From JBOHNS01 sp050730835 (GTDB taxonomy: Bacteria; Patescibacteriota; Saccharimonadia; Saccharimonadales; UBA4665): a stretch of 39,479 nt of DNA. Location of the stretch: the NCBI GenBank assembly GCA_050730835.1, contig JBOHNS010000015.1, positions 1-39,479 on the forward strand. The letters are read 5' to 3'. This document shows, piece by piece, positions 23,573 through 31,711 of the stretch; within the stretch, counting starts at the first letter, position 1, and each line of letters begins with the position of its first letter. Under the pieces are notes generated by a model. It had not been told where the DNA came from and ran no database searches. It was given only the letters and a program-made list of their open reading frames with translations. A program made the translations under genes and the position numbers.

Positions 23573-24343
23573 CTATAGCCAACTAATTTCGCCGCCTGAA
23601 ACGGCTAAACTTTGGCGATCGTTTAGGGTTATTATTGGCGCGGTTTGGTGTGTGCGATATTGCTCGATAATTTGTAATGGGGTTTCATAGTGTTTTAAGA
23701 TAAAGCTGGCAATAGTTGGAGTTAAGCCTGGCATGGCTAGCTGGCGGCCTTGGCGGCCGGCGGCGTGGGTGACGATGTTGGCGGTAATTATATTTAAGCC
23801 TGGGGCTGATGGATCAAAGGCTTGTGGGTAGGCGTCGGCCGGTTTTAGCGAAGCTGGGCTTAAATCTATGCCAGTTATAATCGTGCCGGCGCTGGCACCG
23901 ACGTAGGGCTTGCCTTGAGCTAGGTATTGTTTAATGGTGTCGGCGTGTTCGGCTAGGCCCGCCATAATCTGATAAGTGTTACCGCCGGGCGCGATCAACA
24001 GGTCGCAATCATTGATTATAGTGCGAAACGCCTGGCGACTTTCCCGTCCGGCAAAAACCGTATCAATTACGGCGCTTTCGCCCAACAAGTAGCGCAAATA
24101 GTGATGTGACCAAAATTTGCCCGCCATGGCTTCTAATTTTTGGTTGATTGTCTGTCTTAAATTAGTGCCGCCATCGGCGCTTAGTGGCGTCCAACCGTCG
24201 GCTAGGCGGACTATTCTGGGGCGACTTGGTTGGCCATTTGGGCGTGCCATAGCTTGCATGCGTTCTTGGCTGGCAGGGGAAGTTGGGCCGGCGGAAGTTA
24301 ACAGCATTTCGGCTGCATCACTAAAGACAGAAATTTTATTCAT
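23573..24343 (-). CDS. Peptidase S51-family protein (dipeptidase E/cyanophycinase-like)
   Basis: The protein has about 256 aa. The nucleophile motif is VGASAGTII (Ser in G-x-S-A-G), preceded by LLIAPGGNTYQIM, the family's GGNT motif. Members are serine peptidases for aspartyl dipeptides or cyanophycin. The region between about 20 and 75 is unlike PepE. I start at the ATG at 24343 (MNKISVFSD) because a TATGAT box lies 12 nt upstream and the alternative upstream start is in unrelated sequence. No signal peptide, so cytosolic. Confidence 0.8.
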   Translation of the reverse strand: MNKISVFSDAAEMLLTSAGPTSPASQERMQAMARPNGQPSRPRIVRLADGWTPLSADGGTNLRQTINQKLEAMAGKFWSHHYLRYLLGESAVIDTVFAGRESRQAFRTIINDCDLLIAPGGNTYQIMAGLAEHADTIKQYLAQGKPYVGASAGTIITGIDLSPASLKPADAYPQAFDPSAPGLNIITANIVTHAAGRQGRQLAMPGLTPTIASFILKHYETPLQIIEQYRTHQTAPIITLNDRQSLAVSGGEISWL

Positions 24344-24438
24344 ACAATAAGTCGTATCATAATTTATGTGTCTTGCAAAATGTTTATGGCCAAGACGAGG
24401 CATTTAAATCATTAATAATAAACTAAATTGGACGGTTT

Positions 24439-25608
24439 CTAAGATGCGCATTGGCCGGTCGAGACTGGGCGTTGATTTTGTTCGGTTTGATGGATTTCGG
24501 CGACGACTTTTTGCATGGTTAGAGCGTAGCCGACCTTGTTGTAGCTGGTTGACTCGGCGAAAACGATGCCGATTACCTGGCCGTTCGCGGTAATTAGCGG
24601 GCCGCCGGAATTGCCGGGGATGACTTTGGCCTCAATTTCGTAGATATTGCGCTCGGTGTTGCCCTCATTATAAATATTTTGGCCGGTGGCATCGAATTCT
24701 TGGGCGACGACGGCAGGTTGTACGTTAAATGGACCGCCGCCCGGGTAGCCTAGCACGGCGGATTTTGTGTTATTTGGTACGATATTTGAGTTGATCGTTA
24801 GCGGTTTGCCGGCTAGGTTTTTGACTTTTAATACAGCAAAATCTAGGTTTGGATCAAAGTGAATTACGGTTGCCGGATGTTCGCTATTGCCTTCTATGAC
24901 CATAGGACTTTTAACGCCGGATACGACGTGGGCGTTGGTGGCAACCAAATTTTTGGCAATGATAAAGCCCGAACCGTCGACTACGCCGCCGCAGCCGTCG
25001 CCGGAAATTTTGACTACGGACGGCGCATCTTTTTTGACCGCGGGTTGCAAGGATTTAAGCGCTGGCAAATTAGTATTTTGCGGCGGAACTGGTTCGCCGC
25101 CATTAAAAACTTTTGGAAAACCGTTAGGGTCAATCGCGTGGCTAACGCTCGCGATAACATTTGGTGCCGGCGGCAAATTGCGGTCTAAGTAACTGACGAT
25201 TTTCGAACCGCGGATTTCGTTTTGGACATTATTAAAAGGCAGGCTTGACAAAATCGACGCGCTAAGCCAGGTTATAGCCAAAATCGTTATAATTCCGACT
25301 ATCGAACCAAAGGCTTTATCGATTTTATTAACTTTTGGATTCTTAATTTTACCTTTTAATAACGCGCCGATATATTCGCCTAGACTTAAGAATATTACAC
25401 CGGCGCCTAAGCTAATTAATAACGCTAACCAAGACCGAGAATCTTGGCTGTGCGCGTAGTGAATGAAATGCGGCTCCAGCCAAATGCCCAGTAGCAGTCC
25501 GCCGAAAAAGCCAACGGCCGAAAATATTTGCCGCACCGAACCAGCCTCAGCGCCGCGCACGAGAGCGCTAATGATTAGTAAAATAATAATAAAATCGGCT
25601 AAATCCAT
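24439..25608 (-). CDS. CvpA-domain membrane serine protease (MarP-like)
   Basis: The 389-aa protein has four N-terminal membrane helices of the CvpA type (about 1-125, beginning MDLADFIIILL) fused to a trypsin-like domain (about 185-380). The catalytic triad is visible: His in VATNAHVVSG, Asp in LDFAVLKV, Ser in IPGNSGGPLI. The arrangement matches Mycobacterium MarP (Rv3671c), an envelope protease needed in acid and oxidative stress. Cys pairs (GDGCGG and the terminal QCAS) could form a disulfide in the protease domain, in line with the VKOR gene nearby. Its substrate is unknown. Confidence 0.92.
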   Translation of the reverse strand: MDLADFIIILLIISALVRGAEAGSVRQIFSAVGFFGGLLLGIWLEPHFIHYAHSQDSRSWLALLISLGAGVIFLSLGEYIGALLKGKIKNPKVNKIDKAFGSIVGIITILAITWLSASILSSLPFNNVQNEIRGSKIVSYLDRNLPPAPNVIASVSHAIDPNGFPKVFNGGEPVPPQNTNLPALKSLQPAVKKDAPSVVKISGDGCGGVVDGSGFIIAKNLVATNAHVVSGVKSPMVIEGNSEHPATVIHFDPNLDFAVLKVKNLAGKPLTINSNIVPNNTKSAVLGYPGGGPFNVQPAVVAQEFDATGQNIYNEGNTERNIYEIEAKVIPGNSGGPLITANGQVIGIVFAESTSYNKVGYALTMQKVVAEIHQTEQNQRPVSTGQCAS

Positions 25609-25694
25609 AGCTTATAAGCTAGATTATAACAGATTAGCCTATAATACCGCTTATTAGTGACTAGCGTTAAGCTAAAATTAAGAACGCAAAAAAG

Positions 25695-25982
25695 TTAGCG
25701 TTTTGATTTGGGCGATCGTGCGGGATGAGAGGCCAATGAACGGCTTATTAATCGGTTCGACATGTTTATTTCCCTTGCGCTTCTGTCGCTCGATGTAATT
25801 TCTGGAACTGGCTCAGCCGTTTCCGAAGTTAGTTCGTGGCCTACACTTTCACTTCCTAGCCGGGCAGCAATCTTTTCAAACCGTAGATTAATAACTTCTG
25901 CCTTTTCGGTGTCAAGTTCACCGAAACTACTAACATGGGCACCGCCCATTTCATCATAACTAACTATTGTATTTTCAAACAT
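25695..25982 (-). CDS. Small protein of unknown function, 95 aa
   Basis: A strong Shine-Dalgarno (AAAGGAG, 10 nt before ATG) supports translation. The protein is soluble, acidic in the first 70 residues (ELDTEKAEVINLRFEKIAARL) and basic at the end (ARSPKSKR). It has no membrane segment or known motif. It lies in a 450-nt gap between the CvpA-protease and PLD genes. Confidence 0.55.
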   Translation of the reverse strand: MFENTIVSYDEMGGAHVSSFGELDTEKAEVINLRFEKIAARLGSESVGHELTSETAEPVPEITSSDRSAREINMSNRLISRSLASHPARSPKSKR

Positions 25983-26065
25983 AACAATAGATCTCCTTTA
26001 AAAAGCCTTAACTTTATTTGTATTATATAGTATATTTAATTAATTGTCAATATTATTTTATATTT

Positions 26066-27085
26066 CTATTTCTTAAATGGCGTGGCGGCTTGGTAGTCGC
26101 TAGCGAACGTAGTGTTTAGTGATTTAATTATTTGTGGGCTGCTTAGGATTAATCCGAGTTCGCGGTTGCGGTCTAGCGAAGTGGTTGAGAAGTTTTCTGA
26201 ACCTAGGAAAACTTTTTGGTTGTCGACTAGAATCATTTTGGCGTGGATGTAGAGTTTGGCGTTAGCGGCGTAGGTTCGTACGTGCACGCCGGCTTTGGTT
26301 AGGCTTTCGAAATCCGTTTTCCATTCGCTAGAATTTGTCATCGTGACTTCTACGTTTACGCCGCGCTTGGCCGCGTTTTCTAAAGCCGTGTCGATTTTAT
26401 TATCGGCCATTTCTTCGTTATAAATGCCTAATGATTTTTTGGATGAGTTTATTAAATTAATCATGGCGGATTCCGAACCCGGGCTCCAGACTAAAGCATT
26501 GCCGGTTGGTGCCGTGATTTTTGTTGCCTGCCAATCGGCGCTAAAGGTTTTGATAATTGCCGCTAGGTCTTGTTTATTATTATCGTTAACGCCAAAATCG
26601 CGGCTCGTCGCGTAATACTCGGGCGTGAAATTAAATGTCATAATGCTAGCCGTTTTTCCATCAGCTTCTAGCATTTTTTCGTGCGTCAGGGAAAAATATT
26701 TTGGCGTCCATTCGACCGGCACGTAATTATTGTGTAAATAATTATAAGCTGCGACGTTAGCCCTTGACTGCTGGCCGTAGTAGCCTTTGTTTAATAAGAC
26801 TTTCACGCTCACGCCTCTATTTTGGGCGGCGACTAGAGCTTGCTCAATATTCTTATCTTCCAGTTCATACATCACCAAGTCAACAGATTTTTTCGCGCTA
26901 TCAATCAATTTTAATTCCGGCGCCACGCCGACTTGCGGTTCGGTAATTAGGCTCAATGAATTGTTGGCGGCTGATGGCGAGCTAGAATTATTTGGAGTGT
27001 TATTATTTGAGCCGAAATGAAATACGGCCAGAATTATTATGACCAGGGCGATTATAAATCCGGTGACTTTTTGCAGGATTTTCAT
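26066..27085 (-). CDS. Phospholipase D-like protein with N-terminal anchor
   Basis: The 339-aa protein has a membrane anchor or signal peptide (about 5-26) and a Ser/Asn linker, so the body is outside the cytoplasm. Both catalytic HKD motifs are intact: HEKMLEAD (about 130) and HAKMILVD (about 285), each followed by a TFNF/SENFS element. PLD-family enzymes cleave or transfer phosphodiesters in phospholipid or DNA, and Nuc-type endonucleases share this layout. An exported nuclease used to recover nucleotides from a host would suit a CPR cell, but this is inference. TATAAT lies 7 nt before the ATG. Confidence 0.88.
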   Translation of the reverse strand: MKILQKVTGFIIALVIIILAVFHFGSNNNTPNNSSSPSAANNSLSLITEPQVGVAPELKLIDSAKKSVDLVMYELEDKNIEQALVAAQNRGVSVKVLLNKGYYGQQSRANVAAYNYLHNNYVPVEWTPKYFSLTHEKMLEADGKTASIMTFNFTPEYYATSRDFGVNDNNKQDLAAIIKTFSADWQATKITAPTGNALVWSPGSESAMINLINSSKKSLGIYNEEMADNKIDTALENAAKRGVNVEVTMTNSSEWKTDFESLTKAGVHVRTYAANAKLYIHAKMILVDNQKVFLGSENFSTTSLDRNRELGLILSSPQIIKSLNTTFASDYQAATPFKK

Positions 27086-27108
27086 TTTAAAAATTATAGG
27101 CTACTTGG

Positions 27109-28356
27109 CTAGCGGCGGCCGCGCATGCGGCTTGGGTTTACGGCGCGGTGGCCTTCGGCGCTGTTATAGAAAGTTTGTTTGTCACGGATTATGGCTTGGG
27201 GTGGTAGCTGCGGCGAGTGGGTGTTGGTGCCTTGGACGCGTTTGACGGCTGTGCCGATGGCTAGGAATTCTATTAAATCGCCGCCTAGATCGTAAATGTA
27301 GGTGCGGATACCTAGCACATCGTCGGCGCCGATTTGGCTAGCTTGGGCTTGCAATTTGCCGATGGAATTTTCGCGCGCGCCGTAAATCATTTGCGTCAGC
27401 GAATCGATTTCGCCGTGAACCATGCTTTTGAGCGACGAAGTTAATCCGCCGATTGCGCCCAGCGAATAGACGCTCGTGCCGAGCACTAATTCCTGCGGCA
27501 TGTAGCCCATTTTGGCGATGTTCCAAGTTTCTTCGGCTGTTAGGTCGCTAGTAATTACGCCGCCGTCCGGCAAAACTTGGCCGGCTAGCTGGTGCTCGGC
27601 GGCCGTGCCAATCATGACCATTTCCTGGATATTGCCTTGGTCGAATGGCAAAATACTGGTTTGGATGCCGATTACCGCGTTGGCGCCGTCTTTTTGAGCG
27701 TTTTGCACGATCCGTTGCAAAGCCAAATTTCTGGTCTCATTAAATATATTGCTGTAGGATTTGACTTCGCCTTTGGCGATTTTTCTTAGTCCGCCTAAAA
27801 TATTGCCGCCGATTCCTATCGAATAAGCCACGTTGCCAAAAACGAACGAAACCGGCCGGTAGCCGGCGTCGACCTGACAAAATAATTCCTGGGCGTCGGC
27901 CGAAGTCGTGAACGCTTGGCCGCCGGTTTGATTGTTGATCGGATGGACGGCCGAGCCGATTGATAAAAACTCGACATTGTGTTCGTTGCCGTGATTATGA
28001 AAAATCATTTCGCTGGAAACGCCGGCTACGCCCTTGGCGCCGTTTTGCTGTAATTCGCTAGTCAACCTTTGGTATGATAATTTCCGGCCCTGGGCGATCA
28101 TGTCGGTGTAGCCCGTGATTTCCCCGCCCAGCGCAACCTTAATATTGCTGCCGATGCCGCGCAAAATTCCCATGGAAAACACGCTGTTGCCGACTAGTAA
28201 ATTGCCCGGCCGCAAATCCAGCAGCGCCGCGCAGTACATTTCGTTGCCGGATAGGCCGCTGCAAACCGTGCCGCTGTTTGGCGCGGCCGCGCTAGCGTTT
28301 GGAACTTGCTGGTACTCGTTTTGTTGCTCCGGTTCATCTTGGCTGAATAATCCCAT
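27109..28356 (-). CDS. Protein with three YbjQ/UPF0145 (heavy-metal-binding-like) domains
   Basis: The 415-aa soluble protein has a disordered N-terminus (1-40, starting MGLFSQDEPEQQ, like the 48-aa ORF at 1776) and three copies of the YbjQ fold, about 45-140, 165-255 and 285-375. Each repeat shows a GNSVFSMG/GNVAYSIG/GTSVYSLG strand, a GEI/GEV-(x)-Y-x-x-(M/I) helix with RxLxxQR-type positions, GA.xVxG(I/V)(x)(S/T) and a final (L/I)GTAV strand. YbjQ forms pentamers of unknown role; the heavy-metal label rests on a structure-based guess. It is 10 nt from the ClpC-like gene; Shine-Dalgarno AGAGGGGA. Confidence 0.82.
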   Translation of the reverse strand: MGLFSQDEPEQQNEYQQVPNASAAAPNSGTVCSGLSGNEMYCAALLDLRPGNLLVGNSVFSMGILRGIGSNIKVALGGEITGYTDMIAQGRKLSYQRLTSELQQNGAKGVAGVSSEMIFHNHGNEHNVEFLSIGSAVHPINNQTGGQAFTTSADAQELFCQVDAGYRPVSFVFGNVAYSIGIGGNILGGLRKIAKGEVKSYSNIFNETRNLALQRIVQNAQKDGANAVIGIQTSILPFDQGNIQEMVMIGTAAEHQLAGQVLPDGGVITSDLTAEETWNIAKMGYMPQELVLGTSVYSLGAIGGLTSSLKSMVHGEIDSLTQMIYGARENSIGKLQAQASQIGADDVLGIRTYIYDLGGDLIEFLAIGTAVKRVQGTNTHSPQLPPQAIIRDKQTFYNSAEGHRAVNPSRMRGRR

Positions 28357-28366
28357 AAAATCCCCT

Positions 28367-30808
28367 CTAGCTTAAATTATTCGAATCTAAGGGCTGCGGT
28401 GCGTTGCTTTGTTGCTCCGGGGCTAGCGACGGCTCTTTTGTCGCTTCTTTGCTGGCAGTCGCTAAATCGTCGACATCGAGCGTCAAGCTTTCGCCGGCCT
28501 GCACTGCCCCGCTCAAGATTTTTACGGCCACGGCGTCTTCGACGGATTTTTGGATGACGCGGCGCATTGGCCGGGCGCCAAATTCTGGATCGTAGCCGGC
28601 CTGGATAACTTGCGCCAGCGCGGCTTCGGTTAGGCTGACTTGAATATTTTGCGCGGCCAAAGTTTTATTAACGTCCTTAATCATCAGCGCCGCGACCTGG
28701 CCGAGTTCGCTTTGCCCAAGCGGACGGAATAATACGACTTCGTCGAAGCGGTTGATTAGTTCCGGTTTGAACTGGCCGCTGCCGATTAGTTTGTCGATTA
28801 ATGGCCGCTCGAAGTCGTCCAGGTTTTGGCTGGTTTTTACACGTGCTGCAATGTCGGCCGCGCCAGCGTTAGATGTGGCGATAATTATGGCGCTTTTGAA
28901 TGAGGCCGGCTTGTCGTTAGAATCGGTTAATTGTCCTTCGTCTAAAAGCTGCAGCAGTAAATTCAAAATGTTGGGGTGGGATTTTTCGACCTCGTCTAAC
29001 AAAATTACCGAAAATGGCTGCTGGCGGATTTGCATCAGCAAGCTATTGTCGCCGCTAGCACCGCCGAGCAAGCGGCTGACGTCTTCTGGCTGCTGGTATT
29101 CGCTCATATCTAAGCGGATCATGCGGTGTTCGTCGCCGAAATAAACGGCGGCTAAAGATTTGGCTAGCTCGGTTTTGCCGACGCCAGTTGGGCCTAGGAA
29201 TAAAAAGCTGCCGACTGGCCGTTTGGGATTGGCTACGCCAGCGCGGCCGCGGCGCAGTGCCGAGGCTATCACGTTGACGGCCCGTTTTTGGTTAATCATG
29301 CGCTCGTGGATTTTGTCTTCTAGATTTAATAATACGTCGACTTCGGCCGCTTCGGCATGGCCGACTTTTACGCCCAGAGTTTTTTCGATTGCCGCTTGCA
29401 CGGTTTCGTCGATTATTAGGCCGTCTTTGGCACAAGGCGCGGCTTGTTCTAATAATTTTATAGCTTTGCCCGGATAAGCTTGCTCTTGCAAATATTGGCC
29501 GCTCAGGCGGTAAGCTTCTCGCACAGCTTCGTAGCTGACTAATAATTTGCTGCGGCCTTCTAGCAAAAGCGCGGAATCTTCCAGGATTTTCATAGTGCTA
29601 GCTTCTTCCGGTTCACTTAGAATAGTTGGCGCGAAGCTGCTGCTCAGTGATTCGTTATTTATTTTCAGCCGCTGCCAATCTTGCGGCGTCATGGCGGCGA
29701 TAACTTTTAGTCTATGGTTATTCATAATCGGCATTAAAATTTGGCTTAAATCAAACGCGCCGGCGCCGCTGCCGAAAAATAGTTGAGCTTCGTCTAGGAA
29801 CAAAATAATATTGCCGGCGCGCACGGCTTCGCCGAAAAGCGTAAGCATAATCCGTTCCAGCTGATTTCCGGCCGACGATAAAATTAGGGAAGCATTCAGG
29901 CCGACTACCTGGTAATATTCCAGTTGTTTGTCCTTGCCTTCTAATAAGCGTTCGGCTAGCGCATTGACGAGCGAAGTTTTGCCGGAGCCGGTCTGTCCGA
30001 CTAGCGCCACGCCACTGCCGCGCGACAAATTATTGACCATGCCGTCAAGCAAATCATCGTGCGCTAGAAAGTGCGCGAAGCCGCCGCCAGCCTCGATTGA
30101 TTGGCTCAAATTGGTCGAAAATCGTTCCAGCGTCGGCGTAAAACCGCTGGCCCAATCGCGGCCGAAGCCGCCGAAATATGGCTTCGGCGCGTGCAGGTAA
30201 TTCAGCAATCGTTCCAGCCATTCGTGGACTTCTAAAACGTCTTTTTCGCTAAGTTTATAATGCTTTAAATAATCCATTGCCGCCACGGAAGTCAGGATTA
30301 GCGCCGCGGCGATTGAGCCGGCGTGCATTTCGCCGTCGCGCCTTTGCCCAGTTAATTCCATAGCCTTGTGCCAAATAATTGCCATATCGCTAGCGTTATC
30401 GCTCAAACCTTTAGCAATAACTTCGCGGTTTAATAGTAAATGGTTGCACAAAAAGTTAGCCGGCGAATCCTTTTCGATCGTTTGCCAAAGTTTAGCCGGC
30501 GTCAGCGAATCCTTATTGAAGCGTGCCAGCAGGCTACCGCTCAAAATATCGTCCAGCCGCCGGGCCGGCAAACGCGGCGGCAAACTAGCCAGCTGGCTTT
30601 TGTGCCAAACCGCGAACATCAACGAAACCAAACCAACCGCTAGAGCCAAATAGCCGATTCTGTGGTAGCCAAGAATAAAAGCCGCTAGCGCAATGACGAC
30701 CATCAGAACAATTATATAAGTCAATAATTTATAGCCAGTTTTGCCGATGTGCTTGGCCATTCTAGCTTGGCGCGCGCGCGAGCTTTTGAGGTCGATTTCT
30801 AAATTCAT
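28367..30808 (-). CDS. Membrane-anchored ClpC-like double AAA+ ATPase
   Basis: The 813-aa protein has two hydrophobic segments at about 28-47 and 51-68. A Clp_N-like helical region (about 100-200) and two AAA+ modules follow. D1 has Walker A GQTGSGKTS (271) and Walker B IILFLDEAQ. D2 has Walker A GPTGVGKTE, Walker B VILLDEVEK and the sensor region ATSNAG, with the Clp C-terminal domain (FGARPMRR). It resembles ClpC/ClpA unfoldases but is tethered to the membrane and lacks the long ClpB coiled coil. I do not see the IGF/VGF loop for ClpP docking, so it may act as a disaggregase or with another peptidase. The start ATG (30808) overlaps the upstream stop (ATGA). Confidence 0.88.
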   Translation of the reverse strand: MNLEIDLKSSRARQARMAKHIGKTGYKLLTYIIVLMVVIALAAFILGYHRIGYLALAVGLVSLMFAVWHKSQLASLPPRLPARRLDDILSGSLLARFNKDSLTPAKLWQTIEKDSPANFLCNHLLLNREVIAKGLSDNASDMAIIWHKAMELTGQRRDGEMHAGSIAAALILTSVAAMDYLKHYKLSEKDVLEVHEWLERLLNYLHAPKPYFGGFGRDWASGFTPTLERFSTNLSQSIEAGGGFAHFLAHDDLLDGMVNNLSRGSGVALVGQTGSGKTSLVNALAERLLEGKDKQLEYYQVVGLNASLILSSAGNQLERIMLTLFGEAVRAGNIILFLDEAQLFFGSGAGAFDLSQILMPIMNNHRLKVIAAMTPQDWQRLKINNESLSSSFAPTILSEPEEASTMKILEDSALLLEGRSKLLVSYEAVREAYRLSGQYLQEQAYPGKAIKLLEQAAPCAKDGLIIDETVQAAIEKTLGVKVGHAEAAEVDVLLNLEDKIHERMINQKRAVNVIASALRRGRAGVANPKRPVGSFLFLGPTGVGKTELAKSLAAVYFGDEHRMIRLDMSEYQQPEDVSRLLGGASGDNSLLMQIRQQPFSVILLDEVEKSHPNILNLLLQLLDEGQLTDSNDKPASFKSAIIIATSNAGAADIAARVKTSQNLDDFERPLIDKLIGSGQFKPELINRFDEVVLFRPLGQSELGQVAALMIKDVNKTLAAQNIQVSLTEAALAQVIQAGYDPEFGARPMRRVIQKSVEDAVAVKILSGAVQAGESLTLDVDDLATASKEATKEPSLAPEQQSNAPQPLDSNNLS

Positions 30809-31164
30809 CCCACAATGCTCCGGAACAAGAAATAAATTATAGCGAGCGGCACGAACGGCCAAGCGACCGCGGCAACAACTGCGCCGATAAACGCGAACAG
30901 GCTTAAAAATCCGGCAGTTATTAGCACCAGCACGCGGACGCTAAAGCCGACAACTCTAGAAACTAAATTATCAACCATGGCGCGCATTTTGGCGTCCAAA
31001 CCGCGGCCGCCGCCGCTAGTAATCCGTTTCCACGGCGCGAATAAGGTGCGGATTAATAATGGCACCGAAAATTCTTTGAGCGCTCGACGCGGCCAAACCA
31101 TAACCGCGCGCCAGGCCTGCTTCAATCCGGCGCTATACCACCAACCAAGCATTTGAGAAAACAT
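30805..31164 (-). CDS. Small membrane protein coupled to the ClpC-like gene
   Basis: The 119-aa protein has an amphipathic aromatic N-terminus (MLGWWYSAGLKQAWRAVMVWP), a conserved-looking LLIRTLFAPWKRIT element and two hydrophobic segments (about 74-94 and 96-115). It overlaps the ClpC-like start by 4 nt, so translation is coupled. TACAAT lies 7 nt before the ATG. It may anchor or regulate the ATPase at the membrane; no named family is recalled with certainty. Confidence 0.75.
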   Translation of the reverse strand: MFSQMLGWWYSAGLKQAWRAVMVWPRRALKEFSVPLLIRTLFAPWKRITSGGGRGLDAKMRAMVDNLVSRVVGFSVRVLVLITAGFLSLFAFIGAVVAAVAWPFVPLAIIYFLFRSIVG

Positions 31165-31327
31165 GAGCCTTATTGTAACGTGTCGCCGGCCGCTTCGCTA
31201 GTCTGTCATGCCCCGCAACGCCAAGTACAAAAAGGCCGGCACGAGGCAAAACGCGCCAAAACTACTGCAAACAGTTGGCTAGCATTATCAACGTAGCACC
31301 ACAGCCAGTGACGCGGCTAACCGCCGG

Positions 31328-31522
31328 CTAGTAGTCCAGAAACCGCGAAATGTTGTAACTTTTGTGATTTTTACCAAAACCTAATGAAGCTGGGCGCGGC
31401 TGCTTTGTTAAATCGTCGTATAAATGGCCAAAAGAGCGCTCCATATCGGCGTGCTGATTCTGTTTGCGGTGCAAGAAACCGCGGATTTTGTTATCCAGTT
31501 GAGCGTTAGAACTATTTGACAT
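31328..31522 (-). CDS. Small hydrophilic protein, 64 aa
   Basis: A clear Shine-Dalgarno (AGGGGG, 8 nt before ATG) and codon pattern support this gene. The basic protein has no cysteine or membrane helix; residues 12-38 are probably helical (GFLHRKQNQHADMERSFGHLYDDL). It is divergent to the CHASE histidine kinase gene. No family is recognised. Confidence 0.55.
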   Translation of the reverse strand: MSNSSNAQLDNKIRGFLHRKQNQHADMERSFGHLYDDLTKQPRPASLGFGKNHKSYNISRFLDY

Positions 31523-31711
31523 TTGACTGCCCCCTTTTGATGGCTAATAATTACTAAACAATATTAATAATAAAAGCTCTAGGATTAAGCCACAGTCAAA
31601 AAATTCATAAATTAATTGTTATAAATTTTACATTTTGTTACCAGGAAACTGCTAAAGTTATAAATGTTTTTATAGGTTTGGATTTAAAAAGAGTTTTTAA
31701 ATGGTTTTAAG

